From the NCBI GenBank assembly GCA_029378245.1, contig JARKIF010000004.1, positions 1,364,001 to 1,428,000 of the forward strand: a stretch of 64,000 nt of DNA, written 5' to 3'. The stretch comes from Roridomyces roridus. Its lineage: Eukaryota; Basidiomycota; Agaricomycetes; Agaricales; Mycenaceae. Under the pieces are notes generated by a model. The model worked only from the letters and a program-made list of their open reading frames with translations, made no database searches and had not been told where the DNA came from. The translations under genes were made by a program, and so were the position numbers. Positions within the stretch are counted from its first letter, which is position 1. Every line of letters starts with the position of its first letter. Below, one piece after another: positions 12,093-23,856 of this stretch.

Positions 12093-12731
12093 TTACGATC
12101 TAGTGCGCGTGCTACGACGGACAGTCGTACTGGCAGCATCAGCAGCAGGTGCCTCCTGCCGCCGACCCTTCTTCGGTGGCTGGGTAGGTTCATCCCCATC
12201 GTCTTTGGCGGAACGTTTCTTGGGAGGAGCCATGCTCCACGGCACACCCCTCGATCCCACAACCTTTTCGGTGTCACCTCCCTCGCCAAAGCGAGTCACG
12301 TACTTTGGTTGCGAATTGGATCCCCGCATCGCCGGCCGCGGAAAATAGTAGCCCGACCACTTGAGTTTGAGGCCGCTTTTCCTTACGCGCCGTAGCATGT
12401 GCTGGCGCACCTTCTCCTGCAAGGGGTCTTCCGTCCCTTCTACCAGGAAGAACGCATTGTGCCAGGCATCACCCGGGTTCAGCTCACCGAGGAACTCGTT
12501 GATGGCGCACCTCGCCTGGGCCGCCGTGTCCTCGCGCACATTTTGCAGGTGTACGAGGCGGATGTGATGAGCGCCGTCGTTGATCTCGAGCACCATGTCG
12601 CGGTCACGCGGCGTCAGGTCGAGCGTCTGCGGGCCGGGGCCTCCGCGCCGGAGCTCGTGCACGCGGCTGGCGAACGGGCCCGTGTCCATGTCGTTGCACG
12701 CGGGGCGCGCTGCTTCGAGTAGGTCCTCCAT
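12093..12731 (-). CDS. Hypothetical protein with basic nuclear-type tail
   Basis: A single-exon frame of 212 residues. The first 150 residues look globular (MEDLLEAARPACNDMD, later HNAFFLVEGTEDPLQEKVRQHMLRRV). The last 60 are Lys/Arg/Pro-rich (APPKKRSAKDDGDE, PPKKGRRQE, VRRSTRTRS), typical of nuclear localisation and DNA contact. No known domain was recognised. It lies tail to tail with the gene at 10499 and downstream of the F-box gene on the same strand. Confidence 0.6.
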   Translation of the reverse strand: MEDLLEAARPACNDMDTGPFASRVHELRRGGPGPQTLDLTPRDRDMVLEINDGAHHIRLVHLQNVREDTAAQARCAINEFLGELNPGDAWHNAFFLVEGTEDPLQEKVRQHMLRRVRKSGLKLKWSGYYFPRPAMRGSNSQPKYVTRFGEGGDTEKVVGSRGVPWSMAPPKKRSAKDDGDEPTQPPKKGRRQEAPAADAASTTVRRSTRTRS

Positions 12732-13242
12732 AATCTTATTGTTTTGGTAACCGTAAATCTGACGCGGGAGGAGGTTGTTGAAAGGAAGCCGTGTTGCTTC
12801 AAGGTGGCGCAGAGGGAAGGCAAGTCGGAGGTTGTATATAAAAGTCTGACGGAGACGAAAGAGAGCCGCCGTGGTGTTGCGAGCCCGGGGACGTAGGCTT
12901 GGGCGAACAAGAGGACGTTGTCTTTGGCTTTTGTGTCTGGAGAGGCGATGTGCGGGTCGGGTATCAGCGCGCCCCCCGCGCGGGCGGGTCGGGCATCAAA
13001 ACGTCAACCTGTGTAAACAAGCGCCTTTGCAGCAGCTGTTGAAATTGACTCTTGAGCCACACGACTCGATGAATGCCCGAGGGAATTTGTCAAATTTCCG
13101 CTCTTCGCGTCGTTGCGGAAACACGACCATGAAGTCTCGAAGATGGGAAAGTCATGCCAAGCCGTCGACTGCTGGTAAAATTCCCTTCCCAAAGAATGTT
13201 GTCGTGTGGAGTGCGTATCAAAAGAGACAAAGCTGTCGGCCT
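12732..13242. other. Intergenic region upstream of the 12093 gene
   Basis: About 510 bp between two minus-strand genes. It includes a very G+C-rich tract near 12965-12990 and a TATA-like tatataaa at about 12834-12841, roughly 100 bp upstream of the start at 12731. No coding frame is supported. Confidence 0.4.
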
Positions 13243-14724
13243 TCATCCAACAAGCTCCAAAGCCTCAAGCATCCTCGGGACTATCGAATTCCGACTGGAT
13301 TGTCCCGGCCGGGGCACAGGCATTCCGAAGAACGTCTCGATAGTGGGGATACACGTCGCAAACGGTTGAACGAGGTCCCACCGACTGTGATCCACGGTCC
13401 TCTTCCACCGCCAAATCGATATTTCCCGCAGCTTCCAATGGTTGTAAGTTGATGATTGCAGAGAAAGGTCTGCCTCGAACTGATGTTTCTGTGGAGGAAG
13501 GTATATAAATGAAGGGTGCGATGAGGAAGATAAAATGCCACCTCTTGAGCAGTAAATACGTATACGACGCCGAGCGCGCTGATCATGTGCGAATTCCTCG
13601 CGATAATGTCGATGTGTGCGGCAGTGAATTCGGCAACGCTGACCGTCAAGCTCCGCAGGCCATCGCAGCCAACCAGAACGGAGGTAAGAGCCCGAAGGTC
13701 CTCTAGGTTGAGCGCAATCTCTTCCAGTACCAACCTATGGAGCGTTGTACGCGCGCCATCAAACAAGGAATGAAGCTCCGAGGGTATGAGGGATAGCGTA
13801 TCCCTCGTGTCGGGGCAACCAAAGGCAATTTCCAGCGTCTCCAGGAGCGGAATATGCGCATTTGCCATGTGAAGAGTGTTGATCCCGCGCTCCTTGCTGG
13901 ACAGGGCGGAGTGAGACAGCGACAGCTTCAAATGGCAGAGATGCGAAGCACAATGCGCAAAAAAGGTTTCCAAGCCGGAGGGATCTTTGAGCTCTGAGGG
14001 ATAGCTGACGAGGGTCAAGCTCTGAAGACGGCTGAACAGTTGCAGCTGATTCAGTACGCTCGAGGGATCCAGGGCGCGTCGACAATGAATCGATAAAGTT
14101 GTTAATCGCGGGTTGACGCGAGGGAAGAATAGCGATGCTGCTTCGGCGACGATACTTTCCGACTCGGATTGCCTGAGCAATTCAAGAGAAAAGGTCTCGA
14201 GCTGAGAAAAGTAGACATTGGACGCCAGCACTTTATTTAATCTCGAGGCCTGGGCCGAGATATCCAGTTTCTTGAGTGTGGCGCCGCAGGTGGCCCATAC
14301 AGCGGGAAGGATTGTCGCTTCGAGCGCATGAGCGGCGGCTTCCTGGGTACCTCGAAAGTTCCAAACGACAGAGCACTCCGAGACATTGCTGAGAGTGGGG
14401 ATTATCTCCATAATGAGGCGAACCTCAGCACGCTCCAGAGCAGCTACGGAGATGCAGAGATGTCGAACGCGTTTCGAGATATCTGGGTCTCTGCGACCGT
14501 TATTCAGATTATTCTGTCAAATTCTAAGCGAGTCCAACTCACCTGAGGACTGGTAATCTAGCAAGGACGCGGGAATCAATTAAGGTGAGGTCAAGGACAC
14601 GGTATCTGTCGTCCATTACCATCTGGAACCAGGCGCTGTTGATGCTGTACAGCCATTCCGACTCTGTGGGGTCCAAAAATCCCTTGATGTGAAGCCAGAT
14701 CTCGAAGGGAAGACGATTTGCCAT
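13243..14724 (-). CDS. F-box protein with leucine-rich body
   Basis: Likely substrate receptor of an SCF ubiquitin ligase. Exon 1 encodes MANRLPFEIWLHIKGFLD and the F-box core, up to LARLPVLR. The next exon resumes DPDISKRVRHLCISV and runs through irregular leucine-rich segments (LETFSLELL, LQSLTLVSYPSEL, LETLEIAFG). A further intron of about 100 nt near 13440-13560 restores a third exon that starts HWKLREISIWRW and ends LEALELVG before the stop at 13243-13245. That exon choice is mine: the unspliced frame continues to 13281 but loses the LRR-like pattern. Families like this are large and fast-evolving in Agaricomycetes. The target is unknown. Confidence 0.7.
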
Positions 14725-14864
14725 GCAAGAGCAGAGGCCCGGTGGGTCGTGACCGTGTTCCTTTTCGGTCAGCCGACTTCGGCAAGGCTTATCGTCTCGC
14801 ATTACGCGTTTTAGCCGCGGCGTGCAGGCGGCTTACCGAGCCCTCTTTGCACCGTTCTCCCACC

Positions 14865-16163
14865 ATGGCAGACACCCTCAAGCCCATGAGCCCGGAGGAA
14901 CCAGCGCCCCAATCCACGGAAACCGACCCCTTGCTTCCCCGTTCTGAGACTGCTCCCCCAGAACCTCCTCGGAAACGCACGCCGCTAGAAATCGCGCTCA
15001 TGGTCTTTTTTGGCTTGATTTGCGCTGCCTTCCTCGCAGTCTTCATCAAAGGATGGATTGACGCGGACGATGTGGACGTGAGTTCCACTCGGCGCTATCG
15101 TTCTGCTGTCCACTGACTCGAAGATATGTAGTTTGATCTCGAGAAAGCGTTGAAGAAGGCACTTGGAGGTGGTCTGAGCGGCGCAGCCGGTGAGATTAGT
15201 TCTCTTCGCACTTGTTTCCGTGCTAAAGGAATCCTAGCCATGGTCATCCAAGTTCTGACGTTAATGGTGGGCGCAGAGCTTCTCAGCTTTATCAAGCTTA
15301 ACCGTCATTTACAGCCTCTGCGAACGGTCATGAACTACCAGTACCGATACGGAACATCGATGACCGAGGCCATCCATACACTGTACCAGGATGGCGGCTA
15401 CGCCCGCTACTACCAGGGCTTAAGTGCGGCCCTTGTCCAAGGTCCCGTTTCTCGGTTCGGGGACACCGCCGCCAACGCGGGAATTCTCGCTCTCTTGGAC
15501 TCGAATGCCTACCTCAAGAAGATGCCATCCTTATTCAAAACTGTCTTTGCGTCGCTGGCTGCGGCAGCATTTAGAATGATACTGACTCCGATAGACACTC
15601 TCAAGACTACACTGCAGACGCAGGGAAAAGCCGGAATTCCCATCCTCCGCGCGAGGGCAAGTCGGTGAACTTTGTCTACGTATCTCTACTGACCTCTTTT
15701 TTCAGATCAAGATGTACGGTGTCGGCTCCCTGTGGTACGGCGCTGTCGCCACCGCAGCAGCGACCTTTGCCGGACACTACCCCGTGAGTCCTCATCTTCC
15801 ACGGCGTGCAAGTCTCACACTGTTGGATAGTGGTTCGCCACCCTCAACTACCTCGAAGCCAACCTCCCCGAAGCCCATGGTGGCTTCCAGACCCTCCTCC
15901 GGCGCGCCTTCATCGGCTTCTGCGCCTCCATCACCTCCGACACCGTCTCCAACTCGCTCCGCGTCGTCAAGACGTACCGCCAAGTCAACGAGACGCGCAT
16001 CGGGTACTTTGCCGCCGCACGCGCCGTTATCGCGACAGATGGCGTCATCGGGCTCTTTGGGCGTGGGCTCAAGACGAGGATATTGGCCAATGGCCTGCAA
16101 GGTGTCATGTTTACTGTTCTCTGGAAGTATTTTGAAGATCTTTTCGCGGGCAAGAAGAATTAG
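14865..16163 (+). CDS. Mitochondrial carrier (SLC25-type) family protein
   Basis: Six-helix inner-membrane carrier, exporting or importing a metabolite. Exon 1 is 14865-15077; several 50-60 nt introns follow (for example 15078-15131). The protein has a Pro-rich N-terminus, a hydrophobic helix (ALMVFFGLICAAFLAVFI) and carrier-type segments: PLRTVMNYQYRYG (degenerate Px[D/E]xx[K/R]), GGYARYYQGLSAALVQGPVSRFGD, LTPIDTLKTTLQTQGK (clear PxDxxK) and the third-repeat end LFGRGLKTRILANGLQG. The first and third signature motifs are weak, so the substrate cannot be guessed. The stop TAG is at 16161-16163. The 3' end meets the F-box gene at 16193 with only 29 bp between. Confidence 0.82.
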
Positions 16164-16192
16164 TACATCGATATAATGAAATACAAGGTTTC

Positions 16193-17482
16193 TTATTCGA
16201 CTTGGAGGAGATTTTGTGTGCTCCCAATCCAGATATCCATGCCATCTGCTGCTAGCTCTCGGAATCCATCGCGAATATCCGGCGGGAACTTTGTATGCGG
16301 TTGGATAGTCATGCGAAGGGTTCGCATTGTGGCGCGACGAGTGGATAACCCATGAAGAAGCGTATTCCACAGCGAATCGGGGTGGATATGCACATTACCG
16401 AGTTGTAGATGTTGCAGGTTTAGGAGAGCATCACGCGCCAACTTGTCAAAGAGGCATTGCAAAAAAGCAGGGCCCGGCTCTCCGATTTCTAAATGAATGA
16501 TGGTGGTGGAAAATAGGGCTAGGCATTGCTCCAACTGCTGGAAGCGGTCTTCTCGCTCAACGACGAGCTCTCTGAGAGCGGGCGAAGACCGGTGGAGGAA
16601 AGGGAAGATGTCGCTGCTGCCCATGTGCGCGCACAACGTGAGCTTCTCGAGGCGAGGGGCTGAGATATACGGGAGGATTCCACAAAAGACGTAGAATCCA
16701 GGCCGTTGTCTGAAAACCAAGCAACGAAGATTGGGAACGACAAGGTGCTTAATCGGTTGAGCGGCGGCGTCTATCCAGCCGCTGCAAACGTTGTGGAGAA
16801 CAAGTTCCACCAGGTTGGGAGCCAGGCGCAAAAGTTGTAAAAGTGGAATGAGGGAGACACCTATGTAGCCTTGACCGTAAATGGTGAGGGATTGGAGACA
16901 TGGAAGAGACCCTGGTTGTGTTCCTGCCAAGAATCCGCCATCATCGCTACCCCACATTGTGTCGCGCGTGTCGTCTGGGGTGATCTCGAGGTGTTGCAGC
17001 TGGCTTGAGAACCGCCAGAGGATGGACAAAACCTTGGGGTCGGGAGGTCCTTCCAGGGATATATGTAGGCGATGGGAACAAGCACGCTCAAGCCAGTTCG
17101 CCACAACCCTATCAGAGTTCGTGGCCCAATCCCACTCAGGAGACCAGGCGTAGTGGATCTCAACCTTGGCCCATAGCCTAGGCTCGGCTAACGCAATGTC
17201 CCTCCATGCGTTGCAAACTTTGAGAAAAAGGATGGGAATGATTAGAGGGCTGAGTATGCGACGCTCGGGGAGGCATTCGACGAAAATCTGGGATGATATC
17301 TCGAAGGGTAGGCGGGAGACTGGATCGCGGAGCGCATTGAGTTGGCGGAGAAGAAGAATCTTGTCCGATTCGGGAGTGTTTTCCTTCTGCCGCTCAATAT
17401 CGCCCGAGACTTCCTCGACGCACGCTTCTGGCAGAATGTTAGGAATGGGGGCAAAGTCACGTTTCGACCAGTAACCTTGCAT
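16193..17482 (-). CDS. F-box protein (single exon)
   Basis: Probable SCF-type substrate receptor of 429 residues, intronless in this reading. An N-terminal coiled region (about residues 28-50: ERQKENTPESDKILLLRQL) precedes the F-box core (SRLPFEISSQIFVECLPE, then NAWRDIALAEPRLWAKVEI). The rest is leucine-rich with repeated short strands (LQHLEITPDD, LEKLTLCAHMG, LQHLQLGNVHIH). This coiled-coil plus F-box plus LRR layout is very common in mushrooms. The initiator MQGYWSKRD at 17482 is the first ATG; a start slightly downstream is possible. It is convergent with the carrier gene. Confidence 0.8.
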   Translation of the reverse strand: MQGYWSKRDFAPIPNILPEACVEEVSGDIERQKENTPESDKILLLRQLNALRDPVSRLPFEISSQIFVECLPERRILSPLIIPILFLKVCNAWRDIALAEPRLWAKVEIHYAWSPEWDWATNSDRVVANWLERACSHRLHISLEGPPDPKVLSILWRFSSQLQHLEITPDDTRDTMWGSDDGGFLAGTQPGSLPCLQSLTIYGQGYIGVSLIPLLQLLRLAPNLVELVLHNVCSGWIDAAAQPIKHLVVPNLRCLVFRQRPGFYVFCGILPYISAPRLEKLTLCAHMGSSDIFPFLHRSSPALRELVVEREDRFQQLEQCLALFSTTIIHLEIGEPGPAFLQCLFDKLARDALLNLQHLQLGNVHIHPDSLWNTLLHGLSTRRATMRTLRMTIQPHTKFPPDIRDGFRELAADGMDIWIGSTQNLLQVE

Positions 17483-17662
17483 TATGGCCCAGCTGGAGGT
17501 CTCGAGGACGTCGTCGACAGAGTGAGACCACGGTCACCTGATCAACCGATTGAAACAACGACTCCGACCACCCGCGTCCTGCTGAGAATGGTCACCGTTC
17601 GTACTACAGGGATGAGTCAAGATTACAATTTCTTACAATATAGTTCTAGGATTAAGAGAATC

Positions 17663-20240
17663 TCATGCTGGGACAGACACCGTCTTCTTCGCATACCTCA
17701 GCAACTGGACGATGCTCGGTGGCGTCATACCCTCCATCCTTTTCGCCGCGCCCAACGTCGCCGGTCGAATCCTTTGCAGCCTCTCCCGAATCTCGGAACT
17801 CAGCCCAACCACCGTCTGGTAATCAATTTCAGGATCGAGCACAACAGCCTCGTCCTTCATGAATTCCTCCAGGTCGGCCTCTTGGCGCGAGACGAAAGGG
17901 CTGTATTGGCCGTCGATTTTCACACGCGCTAGGATTTGTGAATCGATATCTGCGAGAGCAGGGACAGCAGCTCGAAGATGTGATTCTTGGAGCCCTGGGT
18001 AGGGGAGCATGCGGTACGCGCTGTGAATCCAGGTGAGCATCGACCACTCATTCAGTGGCAGAGACTCACCTCCGAAAAACGCCGTCGAGGTTTACTTTGA
18101 TGCCATGCGAGTTCCATGTCTGCAAAGATTGAGTGTCCAAGACTTCTGAACGTAAAGCTCGCTTACTTGAGGGCTCAAAGAAACGGAATGCAAAAGCCTG
18201 GTCGCCTCCGCCAGCTGCGCCCGAGTCGCCTCAAAGTGAGTCCAACGCCGGTCAGAAACAACGCCCGCTCGGCGCCCTAGGTCAAATATCAGCATCTCCT
18301 CCATGGTCACGAAACAAACACACCTACCCATCTCCGTCAACCGCAAGTCCGCATTGTCACTACGGATAGTCATACGATATTCCGAACGCGAGGTGAACAT
18401 CCGGTCTTGTGTTTGATGGTTAGATGACAGAGAAGGAGTCGAGAGTGAACTTGCAAGGTTCCTCCGCGCCTTTGACGATGAGATCGTCTATCATCACCCC
18501 CGTGTAGCCGTCCGCGCGTGTAAGGACCAAAGGTGGGCGGTGCGTAGCCGCAAGCCCCGCGTTTATACCTGCGATAATGCCCTGCGCTGCAGCTTCCTCG
18601 TATCCTGTCGTGCCTAAAAACCGGTCAGCCCCGATACCAGGGTGAATTCACCCCGACCAACCATTGATCTGGCCCGCAAGGAAGAGCCCCTTGATGCGTT
18701 TAGTCTCCAATGTCCCTAGATGGACTGTCAGAAATCACTTGCAACAAAAAGAGAAACTCACCAGTCAACTCTCTGGGGTCAACGTAGTCATATTCGACAC
18801 CATACGCCGGCCGTACCACCTTGACGTTCTGTAACCCGGGAATCGTGCGGAGCATCGGCTCCTGCAACTCCTCCGCCATGCTGCATGATATCCCGTTTGG
18901 GTAGATCACGTCTGAATCGTACCCTTCAGGCTCGAGCCACACGGTATGGCTCGACTTGTTGAAGCGGAGGATTTTCGCCTCGAGGGACGGACAGTACCTG
19001 GGACCTGGATTATGCGTCAAAAGCAGGAAAAAGTATCCTGAAAGGACGCGCACCTTTCTTGGTCTCCTGGATGTGGACGCTGAGGTGCAAGCTATCCTTG
19101 ACCTTCTGGTGAGTCTCCGGTGTGGTGGCCGTCCGATAACATGGGATTTGGTTCTCCTGCGACGATCAGCGACTAAACGCACTGGGAAGCAAGAGACTTA
19201 CAGAGTTATCCACAGACGTGTTCATGTAACTGAAAGGCGACGCGGGCCTATCGCCCTCCTGCTTTTCCATGCCCGTGAAATCAATGGTATTACGGTCCAG
19301 TCGTGCAGGTGTTCCGGTCTGAAGACGACCCAATTTAAACCCAGCGGCATTCAGGGATGCAGACAGCCCGACGGAGGGCGCCTCGTTCAGCCTCCCAGCT
19401 GGGAAGGTTTTGGGGCCTGAATGTCTATCAAAAAGACGAACACGAGAAATGAGTGGCTCAAACCAATGTGGATCTCCCCAGAGAGAAAGGTCCCTGTGCA
19501 CACCACAACCTGCGAACAGCTGATAGTCTCGCCGGAATCTTGAGAATAAAGGGTCAATAACGCATCGGCCGGGAAGTAAGTAATCCACCCACCGAGCTTC
19601 ACGCCAGATATCTTGCCCCATTGGTTGGGAGCCAACGGCTCAGAGTGGTCGAATATAAGATCGAATACGCTCCCTGCGCGGACATCGAGGTTAGGTTGCT
19701 CGAAGATAGCTCTCTGCATGTGCTTCTTGTATAGTTTCCGGTCCATCTGAGCCCTTGGTCCCTGGAGCAAGTTGTTCTGAGGTGCATAGACCATGGAATG
19801 CGTAGACATACCCAGACGGCAGCTCCCTTGGAACGGTTTAGCACGGTAAACTGGATGCCAGCCTTGTCTAGATAATTCAGTGGACCATGTACTTGTTTCT
19901 TGCTTCCAAAACGCACCAGCGACGACACCCATGAGCCCGTCAAGCGCGTCGACCTCGCGGACGAGCGTACCCTTCCCGACGCCGCCAATTGAAGGATTGC
20001 ACGAAAGTTCCCCAATTGTCTCGACATTTTGCGTTAGCAGGAGCGTTCTTGCGCCGCTCCGTGCAGATCCTGCAGCAGCCTCACAGCCGGCATGTCCGCC
20101 ACCAATAATGCAGACTAGAATTGCTGAATGAATTTGAATGCTCGAGAGACGCAGTTATACCAACCATCGTACTGAGTGCTTAGAGAGAGGAATCTCTTGG
20201 ATGACCCATGACGGACGGCGCGCCAACCAGACCGAAGCAT
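17663..20240 (-). CDS. MTO1: Mitochondrial tRNA wobble-uridine modification enzyme MTO1 (GidA/MnmG family)
   Basis: FAD enzyme that, with MSS1/GTPBP3, installs the 5-carboxymethylaminomethyl-type group on U34 of mitochondrial tRNAs. The start [15 protein letters not shown] at 20240 gives an Arg/Ser-rich mitochondrial presequence. After a short intron the FAD-binding loop follows ([12 protein letters not shown]), then [10 protein letters not shown] and [11 protein letters not shown]. The C-terminal signature [16 protein letters not shown] is at the last exon, ending at 17663. About nine introns are needed, several only about 50 nt. The gene is head to head with DPH3, only 76 bp apart. The identification is very sure; internal exon ends are not all fixed. 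Confidence 0.93.
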
Positions 20241-20316
20241 AAACCGAATCGGAAGAGTGAAATTTTGGCATCGCTTGTTTTGTGATCCGCTTTCTCTTTC
20301 TTCTACCACTACCACC
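20241..20316. promoter_or_regulatory. Short bidirectional promoter between MTO1 and DPH3
   Basis: Only 76 bp separate the two divergent start codons, so both promoters and 5' leaders must overlap here or extend into the coding regions. The strip contains a C/T-rich tract (about 20290-20310) next to the DPH3 start. No TATA box is evident on either strand. Confidence 0.6.
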
Positions 20317-20678
20317 ATGGGCGCGTACTACGACGAGATCGAAATCGAGGACATGGCTTGGGACGCAGACAAGCGCGTCTACCACTACCCATGTCCCTGC
20401 GGCGACCGTTTCGAGATCAGCCGTCGACAACTGGCAGACTGCGAGGACATTGCGACCTGCCCGAGCTGCAGCCTCATTATACGAGTCATATTCGACCCAG
20501 TGCGTTTCCTCTGTCACTCCGCTATAGGGATCTGCGTATCTCATTTTCATTATAGCTCGATTATGAGGACGAACCGGAGGACGAGGAAGACGAAGAATCG
20601 CAAAGTGAGGAGGAGAGCGAGGACGAGGCGGTTGAGGAGGCCCTGGAGAAGCTTTCCCTCACCTCAGAGGCAGACTAG
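20317..20678 (+). CDS. DPH3: Diphthamide biosynthesis protein 3 (CSL zinc finger)
   Basis: Small electron-carrier protein (yeast Dph3/Kti11) that supplies the radical-SAM step of diphthamide synthesis on eEF2 and supports Elongator-dependent tRNA wobble modification. Two exons flank an intron at 20500-20555. The product is about 100 residues. The CSL zinc finger is complete: [11 protein letters not shown] (CxC), then [19 protein letters not shown] (CxxC followed by SL). The C-terminus is a long acidic tail ending LTSEAD, stop 20676-20678. Family length and motif order match, so confidence is high. Confidence 0.95.
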
Positions 20679-21395
20679 AGGCCAAAATCTCATCTGGTGC
20701 GTTTTCTACTACTGGATGCCTCATTGACTTACTCGATTCTCAGATTTGAATTTGGACCAGCGTCTCCATCGACAATCCGTCGACGCAGGACGAGCGCGCT
20801 GGCGGTGCTGTTTACCGCAGTGCCCTCCCGCCTGTTTACTTGCGCGCCATTGCAGAAGCAGCGTCCGGCCGACTAACTGCATCTGCCTCTCGGATCTGGT
20901 ATCGCGATATGTCCTGCTACATGTGGTATATAGTTCAATCCGTCCAAATGCAATTGGAGCGTACGTTGGACGGACACACTTTGCGGCACACGAATGCATC
21001 GAGCGTCTTTGCAAATAAAGGGAGCACCTCACCAAAGCATCGACCGTACGCGTCTTTGCAAGTAAAGAGAGTCATAAAATTAGGAACCAGATCTAACACT
21101 AAACCAAAATATGTAAGTAAAGTACGATTAGGGCCCGGGCTGATCAAGCCCACGACGACGAGGAGGGTATTATAATTAGGGTGGGAGGGGAGCATTATAT
21201 GAAGTCGAAGAAAGCAAGTCGAGAGTGTTGAGATGATATGGCGAGAGCGCTACGTCGAGGCTGATCAGGCCCACGACGTCGGTGGATTAGTGGTGCGTGG
21301 AGATGCTGAAGGCTGAAAGACGAGAGCGAGTGTTGATGAGAGAGAGGGAGAATCGAGATTGCTTGTGTACGAGAGAACTTGAAATTTTTTTGGAA
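20679..21395. other. Intergenic stretch with short diverged repeats
   Basis: No gene supported. The unit gcgtctttgcaa(a/g)taaag occurs twice (about 21003-21020 and 21051-21068), and a GATCA(A/G)GCCCACGACG unit occurs near 21143 and 21261. It contains the 3' flanks of DPH3 and of the gene at 21396. Confidence 0.4.
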
Positions 21396-22479
21396 TCAGG
21401 GTGCATGGTTTTCTTTATTGTATACTGTCCTCTTGGACGGACGACTCTTCGTCGGCGCCAGTCGAGCTGCGTGCGCCGCGTTCTTTAGACGCGAATCTGT
21501 GAGAGCAGGTGCCCGATGAGGGACGACGGCGACCGGGATAGTGGTCGGCGGCATTGGAAAGTCGTCGAGGTCGAACGACTCGCCGTCGTCAGAATACTCG
21601 GTGTCATATTCACGGTCGAGTCGCGCCTCAGCTGCGGGCGGCGTTATGATGATTGTAGGAGCCAAAGGCGCGGGGTTATTGACATCCTGAAGAGTGATAT
21701 TCTCCAGAGGGCGAACGCGGGCGCACAGGGTGACCTGAGTCAGGGGCGAATTATTGGTGAAAGGAGCAGCTGTGTCATCGACGGGCGACTCGATGATTTC
21801 GAGGCTAGGCGACGGCGTGTAGCCAACACGGAGGGGCGAGGGGCCCACAAGTAGACGCTCTTGGATTTTAGGGATGAAGAGGCCGGCCGAAGTCTTGACG
21901 ACCTCGTGTTTGGCTAGGAACACCGCCGGAGGGACGGTCAGCTCGACCTTGTGCATGAGGATAGCGGGCTGAACAACGAAGTGAGGTATCGACGGACGTC
22001 CGTGGGCCATGAGCTGCTTGTGGAGGGTGGTGTTTCCGATGTTCGTCTAGTAAAATGTTAGACATGAGAGTTAGGGGAAACGACGACGAGAAATGCCTTG
22101 AGCGTTTCAAGCTGCTTACGGGCGGCCTTGAGGGTCTCCTGCAAAGAAAGATTATCTCTTAGCAAGGCTATGCGGTAGGGAAAGGGAGATGTTACCTCTG
22201 GGTGCGCACGCACTTTAACTTTTACGCTGATGAACACGGCCGATTTTGCACCGTGATTCTAGAAGGAGATGTGAGATGTTGGAAGGTTTAATGAGGAAGA
22301 GGACATACCTCTACATCCTCGGTGCGTGCACGACGCGCGGCCAGTTGTTGCGAGACATATCCACAGACTGCGTAGATTGTTGTTACGAGCGCGAAGACCA
22401 GGACAAACCATCCAAGGGCGACGGCAGGGGAGGGCAGGAAGGAGGGCGGGCCTGGAGGCGTGGCAGGGAGGGCGGGCAT
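21396..22479 (-). CDS. Hypothetical membrane-anchored protein
   Basis: Unrecognised. Exon 1 starts MPALPATPPGPPSF and carries one hydrophobic helix (LGWFVLVFALVTTIYAVCGYV). Short exons follow in phase: NHGAKSAVFISVKVKVRAHPE, then ETLKAARKQLETLK, then TNIGNTTLHKQLM. The large last exon has a beta-rich part (FVVQPAILMHKVELTVPP), an acidic patch (EYSDDGESFDLDDF) and a basic tail (KSRPSKRTVYNKEN). The intron after ETLK seems to use a GC or otherwise weak donor. A single N-terminal anchor with the rest cytosolic is the likely topology. Confidence 0.6.
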
Positions 22480-22789
22480 AGTTCTTTTTTGCTGTTCTTG
22501 GTGTCGGTGGTGGTGGTACGAGAAGACGAGTTAAGGACGCAATGTCTCACTGGGGTTGGTTTTTGTACACTTTGCAGACCGAGACTTTCCATAAACAGCG
22601 ACAGAGGACACGAGGGCTTGAAGAAGATTGTTCTTCGAAAGAAGCGTGATCGCGTTGCTGCCTGCATGGACGAACGTTTGAGGTAGTCCGAAGACGCGAT
22701 TCTCTTATCTCTGGACACGCTGCTAGAGCTCCACGGCGCGCATAAAAAATCAGTAGAATAAGGTCAAGAACGTACAATATTTTAATTTT

Positions 22790-23856
22790 TTAACAGCCAT
22801 CCCACTCCCTCCTCAGCTGCTCCGCCCAAGCCATAACAAAGTACAGCACGCCCGCAGGGAGCATGCATTGCAGTCCAACTTCGCGCCAATCCCACCGTCT
22901 CCCGCCCCACCGACCGCCAAACCGCCGCCACCCACCACCACCAGCTAGACCTTCCCGAGGCGCACCCGTTCCCTCCCTCGGCTCCCACCACAAATTGCTC
23001 GTCACCCAGATCTGCACGCTCCGACTCATACACGTCGTCGTCCCAATGGCAGCCCACACTGCCGCTGGCCGCCGTTCTGCATTGAGCAGCGTCAGACTCA
23101 AGTGCGTCGCAGGCCAGCAGATGGCCTGGAGTGCGAGAAGCCGAATGAGTGTCGCGAGTGGGGGGTAGTACACGCGCCAGCGTGTCAGGAGTCCAGTTGT
23201 GAGTGCCAGGCATTGGTAGCCCGTGAGGATGGACCAGAGCGCCGAGACAAAATAGTCGATACGGGAGGGCACAGGGGCGAAGAAGAGGTGGTACAAGTTG
23301 TAAATCGTGCCAATAACAGCAGGGACGATGGACAAGAGACGCGAGAGCTCAAAGAGAAGTGGGGTAAGGCGCTGCTCGAGCGTGCTGGGGGGCACAATGG
23401 GCGCCGAAACAGGAACGATGCGTGCAGTAGGCAGATGACGAGGCTGAGAGAAATAGCATGAGAATCGGACAAGTGAAAGGACGACCAACGCACGGGTTCA
23501 TCCAACTCAGTCTCCGTCTCGCCTGCACCCCTCGTCCCTGGCGCGGTAGATATCGTATCCGCTTTATTCGGTCCAAAAATGCGGGTCCGTAGAGTGGTTG
23601 TGCGCCTATACAGCACACCCTCGTCCGTGTCTTCCGTATCAGAATCCGAGTCTGACCCTACAGCTCGCATCCCAAACACACTGAGCGCAGGCGTCGAGCT
23701 GGATTTGACGCGCAGAAAACCGTTCAAAGGGGCACCGGACGGCGATCGTGAGGCACTGGCAGACTGTGATTTGCGTCGAGGTTGATTGGATACGCTGGTC
23801 AGCGGGACAAGAGGCGGGTAGGGGACATGACCCCCGCTGCGATGGGCGGTCAGCAT
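22790..23856 (-). CDS. EOS1: EOS1-like N-glycosylation protein
   Basis: ER multi-pass protein of the fungal Eos1 family, linked to N-glycosylation and stress tolerance in yeast. The N-terminal cytosolic part is Ser-rich and acidic (SDSDSDTEDTDEG). After an intron near 23434-23495 come four hydrophobic segments with the family's conserved look: LFELSRLLSIVPAVIG, LWSILTGYQCLALTTG, LLTRWRVYYPPLATLIRLL and the block SVQIWVTSNLWWE. The protein ends LRREWDGC at 22790. The start at 23856 is the first ATG of the first recognised exon; a short 5' exon could precede it. A Gly/Arg-rich loop before the last helix is unusually long. Confidence 0.72.
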
